Part shown: positions 52,512 through 61,383 of the stretch, one piece after another | Layout: every line of letters begins with the position of its first letter | How positions within the stretch are numbered: the stretch's first letter is position 1 | Translations under genes and position numbers: made by a program | Notes under the pieces: model-generated | Database searches by the model: none | Told to the model about the DNA's origin: nothing | What the model saw: the letters and a program-made list of their open reading frames with translations, nothing else | NCBI GenBank assembly: GCA_964539515.1 | Contig: CAZIJO010000006.1 | Coordinates: 13,357-77,356 of the forward strand | Direction: 5' to 3' | Origin: JADLHS01 sp964539515 | Lineage (GTDB): Bacteria > Verrucomicrobiota > Verrucomicrobiia > Limisphaerales > JADLHS01 | Length of the DNA stretch: 64,000 nt

Positions 52512-54751
52512 GGCTCAATACAGCAGATTGCTTTGCCGCCCCGGGGAGAAAGCGTGTAGAGCAAGGCGACCTGTTGATTTGCGTGCACCCATTCGACGGC
52601 GGCGGCGAAGCCAAACGCCGAAGCGGCGCCGAATTCACCGCAATCTTGTTTATAGGTGCGATGCACGAGGGTTCTTCCGGCGCGGGTGGAGAGGCCGCTG
52701 ACGACTGATTGAAAATACGGTTCCAATGCGGGCCAGCCTCTGGCACCGCTGAAAATCGCTTTCGGCTTTGTCAAATCCACGGCGGCTGCGATCCAATCCA
52801 CCTCGCGGGCGGCATTGAACGGGCGGCGATAACGGCCCAGACGCAGGCCAGTGACACGTGCCCGGTAACCGCCGACGGGAGGAGGTGGATTCCCAGCGGT
52901 TGCATGGGCTTCGGCCTCGTTTCCGCAGCCGCGGTGGTCACGCACAATCTGCGCGACGACCGCACCTTCGCCAGGCAGCGTCTGTTCCGTCCAGAATCCC
53001 CAGCGTTTGCCAATCCCGAGCGGGTATTTGTTCAATTCGTCCACGGCGCCGACCAGCGCGCAATCCGCCTCGCCGCTGCCGAGTTGACACATGCCCTGCC
53101 ACAGCGCGCTTTCAAATGAAATCTCCCCAGCCGTGGGGGCGAAATTAAGACTACGGGCGTGGAGTTCAATGGCAATTTGCGCGGCGGGGGCGTTGTGAAC
53201 GGAGCCGGGAAATCGCGCCGGCATCGGCTCCCGCTCGTTCTTGACGATCCAGTTCTCCAGCAAAGTCGAACCCTCATCAAACGAGCCAAATCCGGTGCCG
53301 CGGGCCACGGCGATCCGGTGCGTTGGGGCGGGCGGGGGACAGCGTCGGGTTGCAAGCAGGGCCATCTGAATGATGCGGCTCAGGCGGCGGCGTTGATTCG
53401 GCGTGAGGGACGAGGTATCCAGTTGGCCGCAGGAATGGACTTTTAATTCGCCCGGTGGCATCGGTGGCTCAATGGGGTGAGTCACAACCTTGCCGGGGCC
53501 GGTCAGGCCAACGCCTGTCACGATAACCGAACCGGGCTCCGGCGGGCGCGTGTGCGGAGTCGTATCGGGTTGGGAAAAAATCAGGGCGGCATTGTTGCCC
53601 CCGAACCCGAACGAATTGCTCATCACATGCGTCAAAACTGCCGGGCATGCGGTAGCGACGGGGGTCAGGCCGATCGCGGGATCCATTTCTCGGAATCCGG
53701 GATTGGGCGGGAGTTGCAGCCGGCGCAATGCTTCGATGCAAACGACAGCCTCCAATGCACCGCTGGCAGCGAGGGCGTGCCCAAAAATCCTTTTCGTGCT
53801 TGAGAACGGCGGGACCCGGGGGCCGAACAAATTCCTTAGTGCTTTCGCCTCGGCGAGATCATTGTCGCGCGTGCCCGTGCCGTGGGCGTTCACGTAATCA
53901 ATCGCCGTGGCGGGCAGATTCGCGCGACGCAGCGCCGATTGCATCGCGGCCAGCGCGCCGACGCCGTCAGGATGCGGATGGGTGGCGTGGTGCGCATCAC
54001 AGCTGGCGCCCCAACCGGAGAGGCGGGCGATGATCTTTCCGCCCCGCTTGATGACGTTTGCTTCGCTTTCGAGAACGAGCACCGCCGCGCCTTCGCCAAA
54101 GCTCATCCCGCTGCGCGAGGCGTCAAATGGCCGGCAGCCCGCCGAGTCCACGAGCAGCAACGAATGAAAACCGCTCCACGTCGTGCGCGACAAGGAATCA
54201 GTCCCCCCCGCCAGCATGACGTCGGCTTCGCCGGTCTGAATCATATCCGCCGCGGCGGCAATGGCCAGGGCGCCGGAGGAACAAGCGGTGGCCACCGCCA
54301 GGCTGGGTCCATAGAGGCCAAAATAATCGGCAATCAAATCAACCGCCGAGGCACATTCATGGTAGCGGGTTGGGCGCGGGCGCATGACCCCGCGCTTCAG
54401 GAGACTGACGAGGAAGGATTCGCTTTCGAATGAGCCGCCAACCGAGCAACCGAGCAGCACGCCGGCGCGATCGGCGCAGGTGGCGGGATCCAATCCGGCA
54501 TCGCGGAGGGCGTCGCGGGCGGCCAGCCAGCCAAGTTTGTCGCTGCGCGAACAGTGCAATGGGGCGCCCAGTTGGGTTAAATCATGCCGTATTTCCCCGA
54601 CCGGGATTTGTCCATAATGGGGCGCGGCAAAAAGGGTCAGCGGTTTCAGGCCGCACGTTCCGCTGGCGACGGCCTGCCAGACTTCCGTCACATTGCAGCC
54701 GGGGGCGGCCACGATGCCCACCCCGGTGACGACTGGGAAGCGATCAGCCAC
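52508..54751 (-). CDS. Ketosynthase fused to a chain-length-factor-like ketosynthase half
   Basis: A 747-aa single polypeptide. The first half (about 1-405) is a full beta-ketoacyl-ACP synthase with Cys157 in ATACSSGA, HGTGTRDND and GHALAASG. The second half (about 410-747) is KS-like but lacks the nucleophilic Cys (FAPTAGEISFESAL replaces it) and resembles the Ketoacyl-synt_2/CLF type. In known aryl polyene systems KS and CLF are separate subunits that form a heterodimer; here they are covalently joined. It would extend the ACP-bound chain. It starts at GTG 54751 overlapping the ACP stop (TAGTG). Confidence 0.9.
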   Translation of the reverse strand: MADRFPVVTGVGIVAAPGCNVTEVWQAVASGTCGLKPLTLFAAPHYGQIPVGEIRHDLTQLGAPLHCSRSDKLGWLAARDALRDAGLDPATCADRAGVLLGCSVGGSFESESFLVSLLKRGVMRPRPTRYHECASAVDLIADYFGLYGPSLAVATACSSGALAIAAAADMIQTGEADVMLAGGTDSLSRTTWSGFHSLLLVDSAGCRPFDASRSGMSFGEGAAVLVLESEANVIKRGGKIIARLSGWGASCDAHHATHPHPDGVGALAAMQSALRRANLPATAIDYVNAHGTGTRDNDLAEAKALRNLFGPRVPPFSSTKRIFGHALAASGALEAVVCIEALRRLQLPPNPGFREMDPAIGLTPVATACPAVLTHVMSNSFGFGGNNAALIFSQPDTTPHTRPPEPGSVIVTGVGLTGPGKVVTHPIEPPMPPGELKVHSCGQLDTSSLTPNQRRRLSRIIQMALLATRRCPPPAPTHRIAVARGTGFGSFDEGSTLLENWIVKNEREPMPARFPGSVHNAPAAQIAIELHARSLNFAPTAGEISFESALWQGMCQLGSGEADCALVGAVDELNKYPLGIGKRWGFWTEQTLPGEGAVVAQIVRDHRGCGNEAEAHATAGNPPPPVGGYRARVTGLRLGRYRRPFNAAREVDWIAAAVDLTKPKAIFSGARGWPALEPYFQSVVSGLSTRAGRTLVHRTYKQDCGEFGAASAFGFAAAVEWVHANQQVALLYTLSPRGGKAICCIEP

Positions 54752-55060
54752 TAGGAAGGAGATCGTCGGGCGTCAATGAAGTCGGCCAGCGTGCGAACGG
54801 AACGGAACGCCGGGCGGCCTTCTTCGATGTCTTTGCCTGCTCGTCCAGAAGCTTGTCCAGGTCGTCATNNNNNNNNNNTCTTTGATAACGATGCCGTAAT
54901 GCTTTTCCAGCATCACAACCAGTTCCAGCGCGTCAATCGAATCCAAGCCCAGCCCGCCGCCGAACAGCGGCGCTTCGTCATCAATTTGTTCCGGTGTGAT
55001 GTCTTGCAGGTTGAGCGCTGCGATGATTTGGGATTTCAGTTCCGTCGTTGATGTGGCCAT
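54751..55060 (-). CDS. Acyl carrier protein (cluster ACP 2), crossed by an assembly gap
   Basis: A carrier protein of about 90 aa. The phosphopantetheine Ser is residue 41 in GGLGLDSIDALEL. After the sequence HYGIVIK comes a 10-N gap; the last part, read in the frame ending at stop 54751-54753, gives EGRPAFRSVRTLADFI, the normal C-terminus of such ACPs. The frame implied by the gap length is shifted relative to it, so the gap size is wrong. The stop overlaps the KS start (TAGTG), hence tight coupling. Confidence 0.85.
54869..54878. other. Assembly gap (10 N) inside an ACP gene
   Basis: A run of ten N. Contig ends next to it do not continue the ACP in one frame, so the gap length is a placeholder. 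Confidence 0.95.
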
Positions 55061-55074
55061 GGATTGTTGCGTCG

Positions 55075-55650
55075 CTAATGCGCGCGGAGGTTAGCACAAA
55101 TTGATTCCATGTCACGGTCAAATTCCCGCCATTCCTGGAGTCCACGGTCACTGCGACAAAGCAAGACGGCGCAACTGGTCGCCCCGGTTGGTAGGGCAAT
55201 CAGGCCAGCCAGCCCGGGCGAAATGGCCTTCACATAAACACAGACACAAGCATCAGCCTCGCCGCGCTGGATGAACTCCACCGCCTCCGGCAAAACGTCA
55301 TCGTGGCGCCCGACCAAGCACAAGTTGGGACCGGTAAGCCGGTGGCGGATGGCGATTTCACCGATGGCCGCGCTGGGCAGGGTATAGGTGAACAGCGTTG
55401 GACTGGGGCCGCCCGCTGCCTGCCGTCCCTGCCAGTACTCCAGATCCGTGACCAGCGAACTGGCTTGGGCAGCAAGACAGATGGCGATGCGATCCCGCCC
55501 GAGAGAGCCAAAACTCGCCGCAAGCGGTTCGACGGCGAGCAAGGCAAGCTGACTGGTCAGGTCCATCCGTCCGAAACGTGGGCCGAGACGCGCCGCGCGC
55601 AGGTCAGTTTCGGCGACAACGCTGGCGGCGGTGATGAAGAGTCTATCCAT
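55075..55650 (-). CDS. Ketosynthase-like protein without nucleophile (second CLF-like)
   Basis: A 191-aa protein resembling the N-terminal part of beta-ketoacyl synthases of the Ketoacyl-synt_2 type. Recognisable pieces are TLPSAAIGEIAIRHRLTGPNLCL and FIQRGEADACVCVYV, aligned with the KS region around the active Cys, but no Cys stands in the nucleophile position and HGTGT is absent. It may be a partner of the ketosynthase at 55643 or a regulatory subunit. Overlaps that gene by 8 bp. Confidence 0.7.
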   Translation of the reverse strand: MDRLFITAASVVAETDLRAARLGPRFGRMDLTSQLALLAVEPLAASFGSLGRDRIAICLAAQASSLVTDLEYWQGRQAAGGPSPTLFTYTLPSAAIGEIAIRHRLTGPNLCLVGRHDDVLPEAVEFIQRGEADACVCVYVKAISPGLAGLIALPTGATSCAVLLCRSDRGLQEWREFDRDMESICANLRAH

Positions 55651-56797
55651 GGCTGAGAATCAATGCTCCGTTCGTGCCGCCAAAACCCGTGTTGAGTTTG
55701 AGAATGTGATTCAACCGCCTGGCCGGACACGGCGCTTTCAACAGGCTCGTCGGAACCGCTTCGGCAAAGGTGTTCAGTCGCGGAGTACCGGGCAGAAACT
55801 TTTCCTTCATGGCCAGGACGCAGGCGATGGTCTCCACCACCCCGGCCGCGCCGAGCGTGTGGCCCAACATGCCTTTGAGTCCGCTGACCGGCGGGCAGGA
55901 TTCACCGAACACGGTGCGCAGGGCCGCCGACTCCATGGCGTCATTGTACGGCGTGCCCGTGCCGTGGGCGTTGATGTAATCAACCTCGGGCGGGGCCAGC
56001 TCGGCCGCCTGAAGCGCGACCTGGATGGCCTGGGCCAAACCCGAGCCATCGCGGGACGGACCCGTCATGTGGTTGGCATCGTTGCTCGAACCCCACCCTC
56101 GAATTCTTATGGCGTTCGGCGAGGTGAGATCCCCGCGCACCAGCACGATCGCCGCGCCGGCTTCTCCGGGCGTCAGTCCGCAGCGTTCGCGATCGAACGG
56201 ACGACAGCCGACCGGGTCAATGGCTTTCAACGCAGTGAATCCGGCCATGACAAAAGCGGACAAATGATCCACACCGACGACGATCACGGCGTCGGCGGCA
56301 CCGCGTTGGATCAGTTTGGCGCCCTGGATGAGCGCGACCAGGCCCGAGACACACGCCAGGGAAATGGTTTGCACCGGGCCACGGGCGCTGTGTTCCACCG
56401 CGAGATCGGCGGCCAGCAGGTCCGGTTGCAGATGACGGCGCGCGGCGGTCGAGCAGGGGCGACCATCGGACAACCGCTCCAGGGCTTCGATGTTGGCCTT
56501 GGTGGTCGAGAGCACCAGCCCGATGCGTTCGGCCGGAAGTTGTTGGAGCGCGGGACGGGCCTGGTCACGCGCCGCGGCAAGCGCGGTCGTAGCCAGTTGG
56601 TGTGCGGGATCGTCGGTCAGGGCGGATGCCGCGAGGGCCGCCCCGACGATGCTGGATTGAAAGCGGGCATGGTGGAACCGCTCGGACGCCCGCAGGCCGC
56701 TGGCGTTGGATTGCAACGCCGCACGGAGCGCCGCCACGCCCTCCCCAACGGCCGAGATGACGCCGCACCCGGCAATCGCCACCGCCGGTTCACGCAT
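55643..56797 (-). CDS. Beta-ketoacyl-ACP synthase (KS 2)
   Basis: A 384-aa KS of the FabF type: Cys149 in ISLACVSG, HGTGTPYND, GMLGHTLGAAG and a C-terminal NTGFGGTNGALIL. All catalytic residues are present. It may carry out the first condensation on the aryl starter or assist elongation, as the second KS of aryl polyene loci does; which is not decided here. Overlaps the dehydratase stop by 8 bp. Confidence 0.92.
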   Translation of the reverse strand: MREPAVAIAGCGVISAVGEGVAALRAALQSNASGLRASERFHHARFQSSIVGAALAASALTDDPAHQLATTALAAARDQARPALQQLPAERIGLVLSTTKANIEALERLSDGRPCSTAARRHLQPDLLAADLAVEHSARGPVQTISLACVSGLVALIQGAKLIQRGAADAVIVVGVDHLSAFVMAGFTALKAIDPVGCRPFDRERCGLTPGEAGAAIVLVRGDLTSPNAIRIRGWGSSNDANHMTGPSRDGSGLAQAIQVALQAAELAPPEVDYINAHGTGTPYNDAMESAALRTVFGESCPPVSGLKGMLGHTLGAAGVVETIACVLAMKEKFLPGTPRLNTFAEAVPTSLLKAPCPARRLNHILKLNTGFGGTNGALILSHG

Positions 56798-57200
56798 ACA
56801 ACGACAATTCTCCCGTGGCTATCAGTTGTCCTTCGTCGGCGATTGTTCCGGCGATCAACAGCATCGGCCCGAGCCGTTTCAATTCGCGGACTTCGATCGA
56901 AAGTGTTTTGTCGAGCGGCGGCCGCGCCAGGATTTTGAAATTGGAAACAGCGGCCAGCATGCCGTTGTTCGCGGCGCCGACGTTCCCACCCGCCAGCGAC
57001 CGGTGACCCAGGGCGGCCGCAACCGTTTGGGCCACGCATTCAACCAGCGCCGTCTCGATCACGGCGCCGTCAGCAACGGCAAAATGCTGGGCGGTGAAAC
57101 TGACCGTCGCCTGCGCCGTGGTGTTCGTGCAATCGGTCAACGCCCCGATCCAGCGCATCGGCGCCCGATGCGGGATAAGTTCTTCGATGGCCGGGAACAT
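56790..57200 (-). CDS. Hotdog-fold dehydratase-like protein (ApeP-like)
   Basis: A 136-aa hotdog protein with LIPHRAPMRWIG (His11 near the start) and an Ala/Val-rich central helix (VIETALVECVAQTVAAALGH). This is the pattern of the second dehydratase of aryl polyene loci. It differs from the FabZ-like protein at 50212. The start is 3 bp after the acyltransferase stop at 57204. Confidence 0.85.
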   Translation of the reverse strand: MFPAIEELIPHRAPMRWIGALTDCTNTTAQATVSFTAQHFAVADGAVIETALVECVAQTVAAALGHRSLAGGNVGAANNGMLAAVSNFKILARPPLDKTLSIEVRELKRLGPMLLIAGTIADEGQLIATGELSLYA

Positions 57201-57203
57201 GGA

Positions 57204-58241
57204 TCAGTGCGGTTGCACCGTTGAGCCGAGGTCCCTCACCGCGGCCTTTTCCCCGGTGGATGGGGAGAAGGTGGCGGTCAGGCCAGGGGAGGCGAATTCG
57301 CCCGCTTTGGGATTCGGGTTTGTCACTTGTTCCTCCCAAAAGGGGAAAAAGTTGTACCACTGGAGCGGGTCGAGCCGTACGATGCGCTCCAGGTTGGCGG
57401 CAAAATCCGCGGCACATTTGCGCAAGTGGGCAGTCCGTTCATGATGCGGCGGGCGGTAGGGACGCACCGCGGGCAATCCGTAGAATTGATAATGTCCTCC
57501 GCGCTGTCGCAGGCTGAAGACTTGCACGAGCGGGGCATCGGCAATGGCGGCCAGCACAAAAGCCCCCACTGGAAACGAGGCGAGGCTCCCAAGAAACGGC
57601 ACTGGGGCGGAAGGACTGCCGTAAGCGCGGTCACCGGCCATGGCCACCACCTCGCCGCGTCGCAACGCCGCCACGAGCGGGATGGCATCGGTGGCTGTGC
57701 CGGTCAGCGGAATCATCTGAAACTTCTGACGGTTTTGGGCCCGGTCGAGCAGGGCCCGGATTTCCGGGGCCTCCCGGTCGAAGCCGGTGACGTTGACGGG
57801 CACATTGAGGCGAGAGAGCAACTGGCCGGCCACCTCCCAGTTGCCAATGTGCGCCGTGAGCAACAGCACCCCTTTCCCTTCGGCGGCGGCACTGCGCAGG
57901 TTATGTTCGCCGTCAAAGGCAAAGGAAAAATGTTTGGTGTCCCCGGCGAGAATGGCGATGCGATCAATCAGCGCGCGACCGAACGAGTAGAAATGTTTGA
58001 AGACCAGCCAGCGCTGTTTCCACCATGGCTGCGCGCCGAAAACCCGGCGATGAAAATCCATCGTGGCCGGCACGTCGGGCGAGACGAAGGAGAAGTAAAT
58101 GGCGGGGGGGACCAGCAGGCCGTAAGTCAGGCGCGGACCAAGCAGCCGCAGCGCCGCGAGAAAGAACTGGATGCCCCGCCGACCGCCGCGCAGTTTCCCG
58201 GTGCCGGACCAGTGCCTGGTTGGTGAATCGTTGGCCGCCAT
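57204..58241 (-). CDS. LpxL/HtrB-like lipid acyltransferase
   Basis: A 345-aa protein of the lauroyl acyltransferase family, with LLLTAHIGNWEVAG (HX5E-type active site) and VVAMAGDRAYG. It should add an acyl chain to a lipid-type acceptor at the inner membrane. The last 25 residues (FASPGLTATFSPSTGEKAAV) coincide with a palindromic DNA repeat and are probably not ancestral. ATG 58241 lies 1 bp after the ketoreductase stop. Confidence 0.87.
   Translation of the reverse strand: MAANDSPTRHWSGTGKLRGGRRGIQFFLAALRLLGPRLTYGLLVPPAIYFSFVSPDVPATMDFHRRVFGAQPWWKQRWLVFKHFYSFGRALIDRIAILAGDTKHFSFAFDGEHNLRSAAAEGKGVLLLTAHIGNWEVAGQLLSRLNVPVNVTGFDREAPEIRALLDRAQNRQKFQMIPLTGTATDAIPLVAALRRGEVVAMAGDRAYGSPSAPVPFLGSLASFPVGAFVLAAIADAPLVQVFSLRQRGGHYQFYGLPAVRPYRPPHHERTAHLRKCAADFAANLERIVRLDPLQWYNFFPFWEEQVTNPNPKAGEFASPGLTATFSPSTGEKAAVRDLGSTVQPH
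57232..57282. repeat. REP-like palindrome at the 3' end of the LpxL-like gene
   Basis: Core hairpin CCTTTTCCCC (57245-57254), 7-nt loop, GGGGAGAAGG (57262-57271), extended on both sides by a partly matching CCTCACCGC/GGCGGTCAGG pair. It is read as the last codons of the acyltransferase gene. Confidence 0.6.
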
Positions 58242-58242
58242 G

Positions 58243-58971
58243 TCAGGTGTAAACGCCACCGTTGACATTGAGCACGGCGCCGGTGATGTAGGCCGCGGCC
58301 GCGGAACACAGAAACACGGCGGCGGCGGCGACTTCCTCCGGTTTCCCCAGGCGACCGGCGGGAATCTGGGCGAGCACCGCTTCCCGCGGCAGGCCCTCGG
58401 TCATATCCGTCTCGATAAACCCCGGGGCCAGGACGTTGACGGTGACTCCCCGTTGGGCGACTTCGCGGGCAAGGGCCTTCGCGGCACCGATGAGCCCCGC
58501 TTTTGCCGCGGCGTAATTCGTCTGCCCAGCCACCCCAGTCTGGCCGGCGGTGGAAGCGATCACGAGGACCCGTCCCTGCCGCTGGAGCGCCATCTGTTTC
58601 ACGACCGGCTGGGTGACGTTGAAGAAGCTGTTGAGATTTGTGGCGATAACCTGCGACCACTGTTCTGCCGACATGAAAACCAGCAAGGAGTCCTGCCGGA
58701 TGCCCGCGTTGTTGACGAGCACGTCTATGCGCTTATGGGTTTGAATCAAATGGGCAAGGGCCTGTCCACTGGCGGTCGCATCGGCGACGTCGAACGGACA
58801 CAACTCACCGCTGCCGCCCGCGCGCTGGATCAGCGCCAGCGTTGCTTCCGCTTCCGCTCGCCGGCTGCGGTAATTGATCAGGACGTGACAGTTGTCACCC
58901 CCCAGCGCCACCGCCACGGCCCGGCCAATGCCCCGGCTGGCGCCCGTGACCAGTGCAATTCTTCTTTCCAT
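58243..58971 (-). CDS. 3-oxoacyl-ACP reductase (FabG-like)
   Basis: A 242-aa SDR: GASRGIGRAVAV (NADP site), NNAGI, the catalytic Ser in VIASTAGQ, YAAAK and a C-terminal YITGAVLNVNGG. It reduces 3-ketoacyl-ACP during polyene elongation. The ATG at 58971 is chosen over upstream in-frame codons because homology starts right there (ERRIALVTGAS). First gene of the tight minus-strand run. Confidence 0.94.
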   Translation of the reverse strand: MERRIALVTGASRGIGRAVAVALGGDNCHVLINYRSRRAEAEATLALIQRAGGSGELCPFDVADATASGQALAHLIQTHKRIDVLVNNAGIRQDSLLVFMSAEQWSQVIATNLNSFFNVTQPVVKQMALQRQGRVLVIASTAGQTGVAGQTNYAAAKAGLIGAAKALAREVAQRGVTVNVLAPGFIETDMTEGLPREAVLAQIPAGRLGKPEEVAAAAVFLCSAAAAYITGAVLNVNGGVYT

Positions 58972-59017
58972 CGCGCGCACAACATGGATATGAGGACCAC
59001 ATCCATAGGTCAAAAGC

Positions 59018-59989
59018 TCAGTTCGACGGATTCCAGACGTACTTGCCGTTCGCGTCCACGTAACCGGTCCGGCGAGCGACTTTCACCCGGGCCAGACCTT
59101 CCGAGAAGGCCGCGGCTTCGTCAAACTGCGGGTTGACCACATACTTTCCGCTCTTGTCGATAAAACCCCAGCGGCCGGCAATGCGCACGCCGGCCAGGTC
59201 CTCGGCAAAAGCGTCCGCTTCGTCAAACTGGGGGTTGATGGCGAGCTGCCCGGTGGCGTCAACGAAGCCCCACAGTTTGCCGACGCGCGCCGGGGCGAGC
59301 CCTTTGGCAAAGTTGCGCACATCATCGAACTGCGGATTGACGATGATCTTGCCGGTCTTGTCGATGAAACCCCAACGGCGGCCCAAGCGTACCGCCGCTA
59401 GCCCTTCGGAAAACGCGCCCACTTTTTCAAACTGCGGATTGATCACAATTTTGCCGGAGAGGTCGATATAGCCCCAGCGTCCGCCGAGTTCGATGGCGGC
59501 CAGGCCCTCAGCGAACGATGCGGCATCGTCAAATTGGGGATTGATCGCCAGGGTGCCATTCTTGTCGCAGAAGCCATAGCGACGTTTGAGCTTGACCATG
59601 GCTCGGCCGTTGGCAAACGGCCCGGCGGCATCAAACTGTGGATTGATGGTGTACTGGCCCTCGGGATTGATGAATCCAAACCGGCCCCCCAACCGCACGG
59701 CGGCACTGCCTTCGCTGAAGCTGCCGGCGGATTCAAACTGCGGATTGATGGCCAGCTTGCCGGCGGCGTCGACGTAACCCCAGCTGCCGCCCAAGCGCAC
59801 GGCGGCCAGGCCTGCGCTGGCGGCATCCGCCCGCTCGAACTGGGGGTTGACTACGAGGTTGCCCGCCTTGTCGATGAACCCCCACCGGTCGTTCACAACG
59901 ACGGGGTAAAGGTTGGCCGCAACGGCGCTGGAAACAGCACCGGCCAGCGTGACGAGGGCGAGAAGTATGGAAGCGGAGTGTTTTTTCAT
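59018..59989 (-). CDS. Exported WG-repeat protein
   Basis: A 323-aa protein with a signal peptide (SILLALVTLAGAVSSAVAA) and about nine repeats of roughly 35 residues with consensus WGFIDKxGK-xVNPQFDxAxxFxxGLAxVR, the WG/KWG-Leptospira-type beta-strand repeat. It probably forms a periplasmic or surface propeller or solenoid. The ATG at 59989 heads the signal peptide. It lies 46 bp upstream of the ketoreductase gene and may share its transcript, but its role in the pathway is unknown. Confidence 0.87.
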   Translation of the reverse strand: MKKHSASILLALVTLAGAVSSAVAANLYPVVVNDRWGFIDKAGNLVVNPQFERADAASAGLAAVRLGGSWGYVDAAGKLAINPQFESAGSFSEGSAAVRLGGRFGFINPEGQYTINPQFDAAGPFANGRAMVKLKRRYGFCDKNGTLAINPQFDDAASFAEGLAAIELGGRWGYIDLSGKIVINPQFEKVGAFSEGLAAVRLGRRWGFIDKTGKIIVNPQFDDVRNFAKGLAPARVGKLWGFVDATGQLAINPQFDEADAFAEDLAGVRIAGRWGFIDKSGKYVVNPQFDEAAAFSEGLARVKVARRTGYVDANGKYVWNPSN

Positions 59990-60267
59990 TAATTGGTTCA
60001 AGTTCAATTTCAAGGATTCAGGCTGCCCGTGGAACCACAGGCTGCTCCAACCTGAATCATATCTTCCAGTCTATTTTCCCAGAAACATGAGTCAAGCCGC
60101 CATTCGGCACAGACCCCTGGCAAACCCAGTTGACAAGCAATCGGGCTTCGTTAGCCTGCGCCCCCAAGGCTGGGGTTGGAAACGAGATTGCAACGCTTGG
60201 CGCGACCGGACTCATCTCGCCCCCACGGGATCCAACTGCGGCAGCCAGGACCATTGAGAAAAAGCTT

Positions 60268-60846
60268 ATGAAAAACTTGACCAAACGGGGATTGCTCCTC
60301 GGGCTGGTACTGAGCGTGATCACCTTCACCACCACCGCCGTGCTGGCGGCCGGGAAGAAGGCGAAAACGGAGGAAGATTTGATCGCACAGTTGAACTCTA
60401 CCAAGGAGAAAGCGGTCATCAGTGCCATGCAGGAAATGGAGAAACTCTACCCAACCAGCACGAAATGCCAGGATGCCATCAAGCCATTGCTGACCGACAG
60501 TCGCAAGCCCGTCGTGCGCAAAGCCGCCCGGGTGTTGGGGGTGATGAATGCCCCGGTAAGCGATGCCGATCTGAAAAACATCGCAGCCTTGCTCCAGGCG
60601 ACGGACAAGAGCGAAATCATTGACGGGCTCAAGGCGTTGCGCGGGCTAAAAGCGCAAAGCACCATTTCGGAGATCACGCCACTGCTAAAGAACCCGGACA
60701 AGAATGTGATTCGCGATGCTTGCCGTACCCTCGCGGTCTTGGGCAACAAGAGCCTGATCTCCGACATCAAGCCTTTGCTGGAATATCCCGACGTGGCAGT
60801 GCAAAAAGACGCGGCGGATGCCATCTCCATTCTGAAGGAGAAATAA
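60268..60846 (+). CDS. Exported HEAT-repeat-like helical protein
   Basis: A 192-aa protein with a signal peptide (LLLGLVLSVITFTTTAVLAAG) followed by about five short helical repeats (DAIKPLLTDSRKPVVRKAARVLG, DISEITPLL-type pairs) of HEAT/PBS-lyase character. ATG 60268 is chosen for the signal peptide. A TTGACA element at 60130 could be the -35. Function unknown; it diverges from the WG-repeat gene. Confidence 0.7.
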   Translation: MKNLTKRGLLLGLVLSVITFTTTAVLAAGKKAKTEEDLIAQLNSTKEKAVISAMQEMEKLYPTSTKCQDAIKPLLTDSRKPVVRKAARVLGVMNAPVSDADLKNIAALLQATDKSEIIDGLKALRGLKAQSTISEITPLLKNPDKNVIRDACRTLAVLGNKSLISDIKPLLEYPDVAVQKDAADAISILKEK

Positions 60847-60993
60847 TTCCAACCCCAACGGGTGCCGGTTTTATCGGCGTATCCCTCTCACGGCCGCTCC
60901 GCGCGGAAAAGCATCATGCCGTTGGAGGGATGGCTGAGGCCGAGGAAACGGAGATACCAGCCCGCACGCCGGCCTGATGCCGGATTTCCCCGC

Positions 60994-61236
60994 TCAGGCG
61001 TGGGGCATGCGCGAGCGTTCGGCCAGGTATTTGGCGAACAGAATGGTGAACAACCACGCGCGGCTGTTGTGGGGAGTTGGCAAACTGCGGCTACGATCAA
61101 GGGCCAGCCGGAAGGTGCGTTGCGTGAGGACGAGGGCTTGCGCCGGACTGTCGCAAAGCTGAACGGCAAAATGGAAGAGCGGTTGGTAGTAGCGTTCCAC
61201 GAGTCTTTCGATCGGAGCAGGTTTGGATGTTCGCAT
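60994..61236 (-). CDS. Small protein resembling sigma-70 region 2 only
   Basis: An 80-aa protein (or 88 aa from ATG 61260) whose sequence follows sigma-70 region 2: LVERYYQPLFHFAVQLC, then a QALVLTQRTFRLAL block in the position of the core-binding helix, and NSRAWLFTILFAKYLAERSR in the -10-recognition helix position. The stop comes right after it, so region 4 is missing. It may be a truncated ECF factor, or a region-2-only protein. No anti-sigma gene is adjacent. Confidence 0.5.
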   Translation of the reverse strand: MRTSKPAPIERLVERYYQPLFHFAVQLCDSPAQALVLTQRTFRLALDRSRSLPTPHNSRAWLFTILFAKYLAERSRMPHA

Positions 61237-61383
61237 GGCCGCCGAATCAGCTAGCCACATGCCAGCGGTGGCAGAACCCGGTTTGGTGGATTGGGAATCC
61301 TGCTATCGATCTTCGTCAGACCACCGTGGCAGCGCGGCGACGACTCGCTCCGGAGATGGATCCAGCCAGGAGAACCGCCGCCA

